NCBI GenBank assembly: GCA_946699065.1
Contig: CAMPDV010000102.1
Span: 372,001 to 436,000 of the forward strand
Source: Loxodes magnus
Taxonomy: Eukaryota; Ciliophora; Karyorelictea; Loxodida; Loxodidae
Direction: 5' to 3'
Length of the DNA stretch: 64,000 nt
In this document: piece after piece, positions 48,599-59,847 of the stretch
Numbering within the stretch: position 1 is the stretch's first letter
Layout: each line of letters starts with the position of its first letter
Program-made: the position numbers and the translations under genes
Notes under the pieces: generated by a model
What the model was told of the DNA's origin: nothing
The model's input: only the letters and a program-made list of their open reading frames with translations
Database searches by the model: none

Positions 48599-49681
48599 TC
48601 ACTTTACTTCCTGATTTACTGCATTCTAAGGAATATTGCTCGCTTCCTTTTTTTCTTTGGCTTCCTCTTCTTACTTTTACTACTCTTTGTTTTCAAGCTT
48701 TATTGATGTTATGCTTTCTAGCTTTGATGAATTCACATAAAGCACATCGAAGTGAGGTAATCTTATTTTATTATTGTAGACATCTCTAGCAAATAAGAAG
48801 AGTGTGCATGGTTCTTGCTCATTTTCTCAATTTTGTTCAAAAAGATTAATAGGAATTTCGAACTTTTTGTAGTTCGATTTGGTTATGTCTATAATACGCA
48901 ACCGAATTTAAAGGGCTCCTGCTAAATAAGTGTATATGGCTTCATCTGATGCTTCTTCACCTCATATAGAAATAGCTTCCTAGCTTTTATGAAATCTCAT
49001 TTAGTTATTTTGAAAATGGTCTTCTGTAATATTTTTAGCTATGCTTCTTAACAGAAGGATAAAGGGTTTGTCTATAACATTGTACATATCATTAAATTCT
49101 ATTTCTCTTTTGCTTATCTTTATAAGTTTGTTGGTTAGAAACTCTCTCATTTAAGGAGTATCTTCTGCTACTTAGCATGCAAATTACTAGTTTTTAAGTT
49201 TCTAAATAAGAGCTTCAAGACGACGAATTTCGTTTTAAGCTACGCAATGTTCTAAAAATGCGAAGCCTAAGGCTCTATAGAAGGAATTTCCATCATCAAG
49301 AGTTCGTCTAAAGAACTTTATATCATATTTGCCAAGTTCGTTTACTTGATTCTGTAAAGTATTGCTATTTCTAGATTCAACCAATAGACTACTAATTTCT
49401 TCCTTCTAGGAAATAGGCCAATCTTTCTTGAAATTAAGAAGGAAGTTAACTAGCTTGAGGAAATGCTAGCCATATTTAACTTCTCTCTATATATTCTTTT
49501 GCCTGGCTAATTCCTCAAGTTTCGCTATTTCTTAGCTATTTTCTTTTAGTTACTCTGTGAACTAAGTCAAACTGCAAGGTTTGTTACTTAGCCTGTTTTA
49601 TAATTCTTGAGCTACTAAATTAGCATTTTAGAGAACTAGTTATTCGTATCTTTTCTCAAGTTTGCCTTACTTAGACCCCAT
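48599..49681 (-). CDS. Otubain-family protein with catalytic Cys replaced by Ser
   Basis: A 360-residue intronless frame of the C65 otubain family of deubiquitinases. The catalytic block reads DDGNSFYRALGFAFLE (129-144); family members have DGNCFYRA, so the nucleophile position 133 is Ser (codon TCC). The Asp (130) and the C-terminal His (310, in RLPHFDVLY) are kept, as is the fold around CTLFLFARDVYNNKIRLPHFD. The protein is therefore probably a ubiquitin-binding pseudoenzyme, although a weak Ser nucleophile cannot be excluded. The N-terminus MGSKQGK fits an N-myristoylation signal, followed by a coiled coil (about 10-65). The C-terminal 40 residues are a charged Lys/Glu/Gln tail. Two Trp are TGA codons (SIWGEE, QNWENE). 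It is divergent from the RSPH10B-like gene with 284 nt between starts. Confidence 0.88.
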
Positions 49682-49965
49682 TTTTAATGTTATTAGTTTA
49701 TTTCTAATCTTTTATATTCAATACTCCTTATATAAACTTCTCTGTCTACCATAAGCTTTCTATTGCCACTTATCTACTTCTCCAATAAAAGTAATAGTAA
49801 TTTTATAAGCAAACTAGTGAAATAAAGTAAGGAAAGTACTTAAGTACAATACACAAAATCAGGGAGTTATGACTGGACAGTGTACAAGGAATAGAAGATA
49901 GTTTGATAGTTAGATGTTAAATAAAGGGTTAAAGGAGAAAAGCTAAATCATTATTTTTAAATAAA
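49682..49965. promoter_or_regulatory. Bidirectional promoter region between divergent genes
   Basis: 284 nt separating the start of the otubain-like gene (-) from the start of the MORN-repeat gene (+). Position alone marks it as carrying both promoters; I see no recognisable element. Confidence 0.5.
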
Positions 49966-52404
49966 ATGTCATCTAGAGGAAGCGAAACGTCAAGAAGACT
50001 TTTTGAATCATTGCTTGAATCTTGTGCCTATGAAGATCCACAAATTCCAGTAAAGTACAAAATACCTTATATGCCTTTAGAACTTATGGAGAAACACCTT
50101 CTTAAATCTTATGATTTAGGTGGACTTCAACCAATTGAAAGAGTGGATAACAATGCGTAGATAATGACTGATAGAGAAAATGATGAAGAAGAAGAAAAAA
50201 ACGTGAGAAGACCTATGAGTGGAGTGAACCTTAAAGGAGAATTAGTTGCTACTGATGCTTCTACTATCAAATTCAAATTTCTATAGACTGATTAGAGCAA
50301 AAAAGCTACTTTAACTTTTAAAAATGGATTTAAATATTAGGGAGACTTGTATCTAGGATTACTCCATGGATAAGGCAAACTTACTACGCCAGAAGTTGCA
50401 TATATAGGAGATTTTAAACGCAATGAAATTGAAGGAAAAGGTATATATTAGTGGTAAGATATGACTTATGAAGGATAAGTAGAACGTGGAGCTAGAAATG
50501 GTGAAGGTACTATGAAGCTTGCAAGTGGAGCATAATATACAGGATCTTGAAGAGAAGGTAAAAGACATGGTCATGGTAAACTACAATATGTATCAGGAGC
50601 CTCCTATGTTGGTGATTTCCAAGCTGGTCTAAGACATGGTTAGGGAGTTATGATTTATGCTTCAAAAAATAAATATGAAGGAGCTTGGGAAAATGACAAG
50701 CCAAACGGTTAAGGAGTAATGAATTGGTTTAATTTAAATGAAAGGTATGTAGGAGAGTGGAAAGATGGAAAATAGCACGGATTTGGAGTTCACATTTGAC
50801 TTGAAGGAAGAGGAAAGAATAATGTTAAGTAACTTAGAAATAGATATATTGGATATTGAAAAGATGGTGTCAGAAATGGACATGGTGTATTTTATTATGC
50901 TAACGGAAGTAAATATGAAGGACAATGGGAAAATAATCAAAAACATGGATAAGGAATACTAACTTTTGAAGATGGCTCAATATATGAAGGTCCTTTTGAG
51001 CATGATCGAATGGTAAACAGGTTACTTTCTGGAGCCGTTGATGTTACTGTTGAATCATAAGAAGCCAAATAAAATCTAAGCAAAACTTAAAAAGGAAAAA
51101 CAATGTCCACAATGCGGGCAAGGGCCAAAGAAGTTTAAGCTAATCCATATGAAACTCTAATAGATTTTTAAGATTTGATAGAGTTTGAAGCAGACCCAGC
51201 CTAATCTAAAAAAGAAGTGCTAAATATGTTACTCAAATTTAACTCATAAATAAGGCAATGGTATATAAAATATAGCCAAGTAGAATGTGAAGAATCATTC
51301 TCAATGCAAAGAGCTCAATTCTGACGATTTTTAAGAGATTGTGCATTAATTGATGAAGCCACGTCAATTGTTTCAGTTAATAGAGCTTTGAGTCGCTCCT
51401 AACGTATGCAATTTAAATTAGCTAAGCATTCTAGATAATTTAGAGGAAGTGAATTTGCACCTAGCCCAGCTTCGCATTCGGTTGTTCGTACAGAAATTTA
51501 GAGTCAGGACTAATCTTTAATGGAAGGGAAAATGGCAACTCTAGAAATTGTTGGAGAATTTTTGCTATAGCAAGATGAAAGTCAAGAGGAGATATTTGAT
51601 GTTCATTCCTCAAGTCATCCCATGCTTTTCCGTCATTTTGTAGAAGCTTTGGTACGTATAGCTGCATTAAAATTTTAAAGTTACAGTTACCCAATAGAAA
51701 CTGAAGATCTTTGTAAAACAAGAACAGGAAAAGCTATATCCAAGCTAATTAGAGGATACTTAAATAAACATGCTGCTAAGAGATCATGCGTTTAGCCAGA
51801 AATAGAAGAAGCTTTATGACAAGGAATACGCTTTATTAACGAAGAACTATCTGAAGATATTTTAAAGCTATTTAGAAAATATGCCACTATGAGAAGTCAG
51901 ATAAATGGAAGAGAAGATTGTACATTAGCTGCGAAAAAGCTATTAAATGTTATGTTGCAATGCACTAAAAAGTCAAAGGAATAACTTCTTCCAATTTTCT
52001 AGCAGTTTCATGGCTCAAAAAGATAAATACAGCATATGTAACAGAAAACAAATGCTAAGTTTTAAAAATTTATGCAAAACTTACTAGAAAGTGAAATTTG
52101 CATAACAGAGCTAAAGGAAATTCTTGTTATTTATATTTACAAGTTCGTCAGTAGCGATCCAAGCTCAGAAGAGTTTAAATTGAATCTAACGAACTTGATG
52201 AAGTAACTTTACAAAGTTTCAATTGTACAAGAACGAACTAAAGATTTAGTTGAACTTCCAAGTAGCTAGAAAGATGTTATCATATAACTAAGGAGAATAG
52301 AGAAATAAAGACTTGCTGAGATATCTTTTATGGAAAAAGAAGACTTTGATGCTTACAGGGAAATAGAAGTACCAGAAGAACCTGAAGAAAATGAAAACGT
52401 TTGA
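49966..52404 (+). CDS. RSPH10B: MORN-repeat protein, RSPH10B-like radial spoke head component
   Basis: 812 residues in one frame. After a polar N-terminus (to about residue 110) there are about ten MORN repeats (roughly 105-350) such as YKYQGDLYLGLLHGQGK, YTGSWREGKRHGHGK, YVGEWKDGKQHGFGV and YEGQWENNQKHGQG. The long C-terminal part is helical and carries charged segments typical of the radial spoke head 10 homologue rather than of MORN kinases or junctophilins (no kinase, SET or membrane segment). RSPH10B sits in the radial spokes of motile cilia, which fits a ciliate. Trp in several repeats is TGA (SWREGK, HIWLEG). The start ATG 49966 follows an A-rich leader and a TGA at 52402 ends the gene. 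Confidence 0.85.
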
Positions 52405-52637
52405 TAATTAGTTTTTATACTATAAATAAATTGTTAACCAAAACAGCTATCACATTAATTTACCTTATAAAAGAAAAATTATTCATTTGCTTTAATTAAG
52501 ATCCTTATACGATGATTTTGGTATTAAGGGTAATTTAAAATTTAAGAATACCATGATGATTTTCTAAGCTAAAATGTTTTTGTCACTTTTTTTGAAAGCA
52601 AAAGGAAAATTATAAACGAATCATATTAGTGGAAAAG

Positions 52638-52937
52638 TTAAATTTTGTTAATCACTCCACAAGGACATTTTACAAATTGGGCTCCAGCAGGATAAGCAAG
52701 AACTGATTTACATCTTCCACACATTATTTGCGATAGATTTTGTGCAGCTGTTGCTGTATTACAAGCAGGACATTTCACAACATATGCTCCAGTCTAATAT
52801 TGTAAAGTTGCCTTGCAACCTGAACATGATAATTGTTTCATATTAGTCGTTTCTAGATCTGGCTTCTTAGTTTCTTATGGTAGTAAACTTTGCATTTCAG
52901 TATCTTCCAGTTTCTGGTACTTAGCACTACTTTCCAT
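52638..52937 (-). CDS. Two-finger LSD1-type zinc protein, possible TAA terminator
   Basis: A 99-residue reading from ATG 52937. Two LSD1-type zinc fingers are clear: CSGCKATLQYQTGAYVVKC with PAC following (about 37-63) and CGRCKSVLAYPAGAQFVKC with PCG (about 71-95); the second ends CPC rather than CxxC. The family (LSD1/LOL) includes plant cell-death regulators and many small protist proteins; the fingers bind DNA or protein partners. The protein ends naturally at VINKI, where the next codon is TAA. If that TAA were Gln, the frame would run without any TGA into the convergent 3' end of the MORN gene, through sequence with no protein character. I therefore end it at TAA, against the pattern of the other genes; an unrecognised intron is the alternative. 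Confidence 0.8.
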
Positions 52938-53230
52938 TTTATTTAATGAAATTTAATTTCTTTTACCCTTACCTAATTCTATCAGATTATAATAATATAC
53001 TATTAAAGAAATTTCTCTACATTCTAAATGAGAAATCCAATTAACCAAATATAGCTTAACTTATATAATACTACTTCCTTTATTATTCTTCAAGCTTGCT
53101 TTTAGAGTAGAATGCAATGAAAGTTAAAGGATGCTGAATTTTGTTATTCTACCATATTTCAAATGATGTAGATAGGAGTATGATTATATAGTGTAGGATA
53201 TACTTTAAATTATTTTACATTAAACCTAAA

Positions 53231-54226
53231 ATGGAAGTTTGAGGATGAATTTGTTTGGCTATATATAGTGTTTTCTGTTTTATAAGTGCTGAACTAACAG
53301 TACAAGAGATAAATAGAGTGTACTTATGTTCCTTAAAGTACAGCAATGAATTTCATAGATATGAGATGAAATATCTTAGATTAAGACTATATGCAGGGTG
53401 CCTTCTATTTCCAATTAAGTTTATAACTACAGTCTTTCTAATTCTAATAGAATTTGCTATTGTTTCTATTCTTTTTTGCTTGTTTGGAGGACTTAATAGA
53501 TGTACTAAATGCGTCTCTTAGGTGATATGCTAAATTATTTGCTGGGTTTCCTTAAAGATGCTTGGATTTTGATGGATTAGAGAAGAGGGTAAGAAGCATA
53601 AAGAAAAAGGAGCTATTGTGTCTAATCACTAATCTTGGATTGATCCTATTTACTTCATTTCAAGAGGAAACTATTCCCTTGTAAGCAAAAGTGAGGTTAA
53701 AAATTGGCCTATTGTTGGAAAAATTACCGAAGCACTAGATGCTGTGTTTGTAGATAGAAAATTAGGTAAAGAAAAGGCTTTAGAAGATATCAAAAATAGA
53801 TAACTCTCAGATGAACATACTAACCTGTTAATTTTCTCTGAAGGTACAGTTACAACAGGAAAAGGTATTATAACTCTTAAGAAAGGAGCCTTTATTTTCG
53901 GATTACCTATTCATCCTGTTGTTTTAAATTACTCAGATGGAGAATAGATGGATTATATTCACCAGTTAACCCATATGATATTTATAATGTGCAGCTTGTG
54001 CAATACACTGCGAGTTAAAAGACTTCACGTTTACTATCCTAATTCTGAAGAATAGTCTAACTGAGAAGTTTATGCTGGAAATGTTCAAAAATTAATGGCA
54101 AGTTAATTCGGCTTACGCGCTTTTAATGTCAGTACAGAGGATAAGCTTTTAATCGAAGAAAAAATAGCTTCAAAGTGCATATTTTCTAGTGAAAGGGTAC
54201 CTCAGCCTAATCAGATCCTAGAATGA
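53231..54226 (+). CDS. Lysophospholipid / glycerophosphate acyltransferase (PlsC/LPCAT type)
   Basis: 331 residues, one frame, ending in TGA. It belongs to the PlsC-type acyltransferases that add a second acyl chain to lysophosphatidate or lysophospholipids at the ER. A first hydrophobic segment lies at about 5-22 and a second at 57-87. The catalytic motif NHQSWID (132-138) has the HX4D His-Asp pair. The glycerophosphate-binding motif is IFSEGTVTTG (201-210), and LPIHPVVL is the last conserved block. The LPCAT-like EGT pattern and length suggest a lysophospholipid acyltransferase, but substrate cannot be decided. EF hands of LPCAT1/2 are absent. Near the start two Trp, codons 4 and 6, are TGA (EVWGW), and a third (FWW) follows. 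Confidence 0.93.
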
Positions 54227-55254
54227 TCGAACTTAGTAATTTATAAAACTAAACTTATTTATAGTATTTAAAATACCAAGCTGCTCTCATTTCTCACTGA
54301 GCTAAAATCTTCCTTCTATATTTTAATAGGAAAACACTTCAATAATTCTATATAGCTCATCTATTAAATTTCTCAAAACAGGCTTTAACTAATTAAAAAT
54401 TCTTATTTTGATAAGGTTGCAGGTAATAATAAAGTAATAGCTATAAAATATCAAATAGTAATTAAACTAAGAGACTGCTAGATAGATAAATTTGAATATC
54501 AAATATAAATTTAATTCAAGTGTTTAGAGGAAACTAGATAGCATCAAATGATAAGGTAAGAGAGATGGGATATGTAAATTATAAAGCTTCGGCCAATATT
54601 ATCTCACTTAATAGCATTAAAAGCAACTTCAGATAATAAGCATCTAAATTTTAAATTGAAATTGATGTCCTTATTAATCTTTATATAATGTTGTTATTAA
54701 TTATATTTTTAGTACTCTAAATATAGTAAAATAAATTAAAAGAAGTCCTGCAATAATCAGTGTCTTATATTAATAAGTAATATAAGATGTTAGAAATACT
54801 GATTTAATAAGATTTTCTGAAATCCTAATAACTCTAAATTTTATAGAAGTATATATCTTATAACTTAATAATGGATTGAGTTTAATTTTTTATCATAAGA
54901 GCTTACAAGATAACGTATTACCTACTGATTATTACTTCTCTTTAATATATCAGCTACTTAAGCTTAGCTGAATACTACTAACTTCAATTATATACATAAA
55001 TTTACTAAATTATATTTAATCTGAAGACGTAGCTTTGAGTTACCTTTAATGCTTCTTTAATTTTGATAAGTTTACTCTGAGTAAAGTAATGAGAATGATG
55101 ATTATAAATATCCATGGATAGAATATATTAAGTGACTGTTAAACATAAGTAAAGATATCTTTTAAAATATCTCTTTAGCTTTATTTTAAACCTAAGAAAT
55201 CTTATTTGCCGCTTTTATCTTGAAGTATATAAAGGAAGCTGTATCTAAGATATT
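54227..55254. other. Intergenic stretch
   Basis: About 1 kb of AT-rich DNA between the acyltransferase and the GHKL gene. No gene seen; a short protein-like frame just upstream of 55255 (LICRFYLEVYKG) may be an upstream exon of the GHKL gene. Confidence 0.4.
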
Positions 55255-56506
55255 ATGTTTGAAGCTTGAATACGAGAGTTGGAAGAAGCGGAAATTATTT
55301 TGCATAAGGCTTTAATGAGAATATGCTATGAGTTAATTAAAAACGCAGTTGAGCATAATCCAACTACAGATAGGGTATCAGTATAGATTTAGTAAAATTG
55401 TATTAGAAATCTGTATAATTAAGAGTCAACTCTATATGAATGAAAGGTATGCGTCTATAATAATGGTGCTGGCTTTAATGCTAGTAACCAGGCAGAATTC
55501 ATTAAACTGATAGGTAAAGATTTCTCCAGTAGTAAATAAGATTAAGAAGGATTTGGACTTAAAAGAGTTTAGAAATATGCAATTCTAAGCTACCAGAGCT
55601 TGTAAGATAGACCTTTTCTAGTTATAGGATAAAGAATAGATTAACTTAAAATGCATATTTTCAAGTATGACAAATTATCTGATATGTTGATATTAATTGA
55701 TGACAACTATGAATGCGAATTTTCCACTTTTGCTAGCATTTCATTTATAGATAGCGCACACAGTTTATAAGACCTTAAGGATTTAGTGAAGTTATTTGCA
55801 TTAACTAGTGAAAAAGCCTTTGAAATTAATTTATAAGGAATATAATATAACTGACATAAGAAGTACAAGAGTAATTAGTTATTAGTAGACTGCTTGAAGA
55901 ACTTTATGGAGTAATATTTAATATAGATGAAAAAATCCCTGCTCTATACAAAGCCAACAAGTATAGTGTGTCGTAAATATACAAGAAATCGCTTAATCTT
56001 AGTCTTGGCTTAGAACAAGTTGTGCTGTTGAAGGTATTCCATAGCTAAAAAGTTCATAGAAATTAGATTAGATTGATTTAATGATTCTTTAACTACCATG
56101 ATATAACTAAGGAATTGAAATCTATATTCCCTAATAAATAATAAATATATTACCTTGATAAAAATCATTTATTATCAAATCCCTATAAAGAAAGAGCATT
56201 ATGCTAGATGTTTTTATTCACATTAGCAATAAGAATACACCCTGTACTGTAGCGTAAAATGTAATTGAGTAGATTATTAATAAAATTTTACCTTAAAATG
56301 AGTTAAGAACTTTAAAGTATGGATATTAAATATAAAGCAGCTTAATAATATCAGCTAAGTCTATTGCAAAAATAATTAGTAGCAGCAATGATTTAGATTT
56401 CTAGCATCAAGCTTTTAGTTTACTAGACTTAGAAAATAAACCTATAACATCTACAAAGATAGAGGAAAGGATATTTGAAAGTTTCAGTCGAAGTTTATTT
56501 AAATGA
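55255..56506 (+). CDS. GHKL (Bergerat)-fold ATPase domain protein, multi-exon
   Basis: About 403-405 residues after splicing. The N-terminal part has the three GHKL ATP-site boxes in order and normal spacing: N-box ELIKNAVEHNP (about 28-38), a G1-like box VYNNGAGF near 70 and a G2-like GFGLKRVQKY near 100. G1 usually begins with Asp; here it is Asn, so nucleotide binding may be altered. The pattern around G2 (F-S-S-S-K-Q...GFGLKRV..YA) faintly recalls topoisomerase VI subunit B-like proteins, while the N-box is histidine-kinase-like; I cannot decide. The rest is helical. Two introns are needed: one near 55763-55779 (17 nt) or near 55870 (23 nt), and one at 56210-56226 (17 nt, solid). The end TGA at 56504 follows FESFSRSLFK. 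The start may lie further upstream. Confidence 0.6.
56210..56226 (+). other. 17-nt intron in the GHKL gene
   Basis: GTTTTTATTCACATTAG. Its removal joins KERALCQ to INKNTPCTVAQNVI and leads to the TGA at 56504. Confidence 0.65.
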
Positions 56507-57277
56507 CTCGCACAAATATTTGATTTATAATGTATGAATTAAATGCTTATAATTAAACCCATTACTAAATATAAAAGCTTATATTCACTTTACTCTCTGT
56601 TCTTTTTAATATTACTTTATACTTCTAAAAAGATATGAAAGTTGTATTATGTATAGCTTTTATCTAGCACTTTTAAATATATAAAAGTAATAATCTGATT
56701 GAGTTAATTAATATACTCTCTTTCTTTCTTTTTCATACACAGATAATTAATTCCAAGCATATTATTAATGTAGTTAAAAATAAAGATTTAAGCATAGATA
56801 CTTATATTTAAGTTTGTGTATTTAACTGCATTTATAATGTAAAATATTAATTATTATAGTTTCTGTCTATTAAGTTAATAATCAAAGGATAGAGATTTAA
56901 CCTTTCCAGCATTTATAATTATATCTCTTCTTTTCCTAATTCAGTAAGTGTTCCTTCTTGTGTTTTCGGGATTACTTAGATAAATGTCTTTATATATAAC
57001 TATTAATGCCTCTCAACATCATAGAAATATAATTGGCACTATTTCAAATAGATTAAGCAAGCGATTTTACTCTTTATATACCTTAAGCAAACCAAAGCAT
57101 CAATCACTTTAAATAAGATCACTTTCAAGCCAAAACTCTATTACATAAAGCTTAAGCAAGTGTTTATAATCTGTCAATCTAATTTTAGTCTTAAAGTGAT
57201 AGCAAGCGACTTGCAATAGGAATAGATTGAAGATAATTGTATAGAGGTTTAAATAGATTAGTTAGAATATTAAAATA
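56507..57277. other. Intergenic stretch
   Basis: About 770 nt, AT-rich, no gene seen. The right end holds the promoter of the MAM33-like gene. Confidence 0.45.
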
Positions 57278-58000
57278 ATGCTTAAATTCCCTAAATAGAT
57301 TATTAGGCTATCTACTCTTTCATTTACTTCTTCTAATATTTGTCTAGTTTAGAGACTTTTCAGCAGTCAAAGACTAGTTCCGGCTGCTGAAATTTTAGCA
57401 GAAACTTTGAAAAAGGAAATTAATCACGAAAGATAGAATTATGGATTAGATATGAAAATAGAAGAGTATATTAAATAGAACTAAATAGATGTGATAGATG
57501 AAAATGATGAAAGCTTTATTATAGAAATGAAAAGAGAAATGTAAGACAAAGCCAAATCTCTTTATATTAGATTCAAAGCTAAAAACCCTAATCCTATACA
57601 TTAAACAAACGAGTTTTTGGAATAAGATTAGAGAATGTGGGAAAAAATTCAGAGCTACTTAAAATTTTCTCTTAGCGTTGTTGACAATAAGGATAATAGC
57701 GCTTTAATTTTCGAGTGTGCAACAATGGATACTGAAATATAAATAAACAATATAGCATATTCTGAAAACTATTCCAAATATTTCAAAGATAACGAAGAGA
57801 CTTTAAAAAGACCGTATGCAGGACCACTTTTCAGCTCACTTGATGATTAATTACAGAAATATTTGCTTGATTACTTGAAAGAGCATGGTGTAGAAGAATA
57901 TTTGGCTGCATTCATAGAAAATTATGCTTTAGAAAGAGAATAGAAACTGTATATGAACTGGTTAAATATGTGCGCCATTCATGCAAAAGTATCAGAGTGA
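57278..58000 (+). CDS. MAM33: Mitochondrial MAM33/p32 (C1QBP) family protein
   Basis: 240 residues in one frame ending TGA. The N-terminal 35 residues (MLKFPKQIIRLSTLSF... to LFSSQRLVP) are basic and hydroxylated with a likely cleavage after RLFSSQ, a mitochondrial targeting sequence. The mature part is acidic. The family's C-terminal helix pair is clear: LFSSLDDQLQKYLLDYLKEHG then VEEYLAAFIENYALEREQKL and YMNWLNMCAIH, matching the L..L...L..YL.ERGI..DLA.FI..Y...KE...Y..WL pattern. Family members are doughnut-shaped trimers in the mitochondrial matrix that support mitoribosome function and respiration. Length and acidic character are typical. The single Trp residues here are TGG. Confidence 0.9.
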
Positions 58001-59847
58001 GAAAGTTCCTTTCTAGCTAATCTTACATTTTAAATTACTTTAAACCTTTTATAACAAAAAAGTAGCTCAAAAGTTATAATTAGCAATCTTAAAAATACTA
58101 AGCACCAAATAAAATTTATTTAAGTTACATTCTATTTTAGGTTAGAGTTCTAAAAAATAATAGCTGACTATTTAATTTAAATAATACTCTCAATTAATAG
58201 TAATTTATAGCAATCATAATTATAACTCTATAGCTATATAGCAAGTTTCTTTATACTATTTAATTACAATAGTTTATATTTTTAAAATTGTTAATGAGAC
58301 AAGGGGAAGATAGGAAATGTATCCAAACTTTGCTTTATTAGTATGTTTTCTTATAATTGTTCATCTGAAGATTATGATTAATTGTTTTTCAAAACTGGCT
58401 ATCTAATTAAAATACCAACCAATTAGATAAACCTCCTTCCTTTATTTTGTTTATAAGCACTTTCAATTTTATTTTTTATCTCCTTTATTATATAACCTAA
58501 TAAACAAGTGTTTCCAAATAGCCTTTAGTTACAAGCTTATATTAGATTATAAAGTTAAGGCTAAAGCAATTAATAGATTTTGGAAGAAGTTCGAATAAAA
58601 TAAAGGATTAAGCTAATAAGCATAAATAAGGAAGCTTCTAGTAGTGACTAGATAGATAAGAATAAGATAAATTATTAATAAGGGAAATTTACACTAACCA
58701 GTTATAATCTATATTTAGTCTACACTTCTTAATAGCTATCATTAGTAATATCATTCCATTATTTGTTAGTTCTTGTCTATAATAGGCAAAATTAACTAAC
58801 TCAATGAAACTAATATTATGCACTAACTTAGTTGCTAAAAAGAGTAGAAGCTTTATTCTAACTTAAGCTCTGAATCTATTATTTAGAGTATAAAAGGGAA
58901 AGTTAAATGAGCTAGTGTTAATAACTTTAACTCTTAGCAAGGAAAATATTATTATACAAGGAAATAAAAGAATCAACTTAGCCTTATGCAAAAGTATGAT
59001 TCTATGGCTTAAAAAGATATTTTATTAGATATCATACAATCTACTTTATTATTATTCCTTTTTCATTTAAAAGCATCGCTTAATTTTGGAGTTCAAGCAA
59101 AATAAGTTTAATTAAATTACAAATTTAAGACTAGATATTATATAGTAAGCAAGTATAATAATTTATAAAGGGATTTAAGGACTTCAAGTAAAATAAGTGA
59201 TAAGAGTGCAGATACTGGGAAATAGCTAGACAGTAAATATTATAGAAAATAATTAAAAATACAATGGAGAAAAACCTTTAAAGGAAGGAATTAAAATGAA
59301 TATCAATCTAATTAATTTAAAGTAAAATTAAATTCAAATAGATACAGTAATCTTAGATTTTAAACTAAAGCTAAAATTTATCATGAGAGAATAAAAGTTG
59401 AAATATCTGAAGATTTAAGATAAGAAAGCTTAAATTCAAAAGAAAAAATAATTATTAAACTAGCTTTCAAACTTTAAATTAAAATAGAAATTCTAAAAGT
59501 TGCTAGCAAGACCAAATAAATTAAAGTTGCTTATAATGTTCCTTATAAAATTATATATTTAATAATAATTCTAATTATTGTGAGAGATATATGATTGATT
59601 TATATTAATGAGAATTTAAAGCTTTAAACTTATTTTATTTACAAGAATTCTTAATTCACTTTTATATATTAAGAGGGATATAAATATAGAACTTAACTAG
59701 ATTAAATTAACTGATTAAGCGTAGAAGTTTAAAATAGTGATTATAGTGAAGATATTGAAATATAAAGATATATGAAGAGAAGAATTGTAGTATGATAGTG
59801 ATAGTAATGGTTAATAACAGAAAAGTATAATTAATTAATAATATTGA
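58001..59847. other. Convergent intergenic stretch
   Basis: 1.85 kb between the 3' ends of the MAM33-like and CAP-like genes. AT-rich, with short A/T runs and many TAA/TAG triplets. No gene, RNA or repeat seen. Confidence 0.45.
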
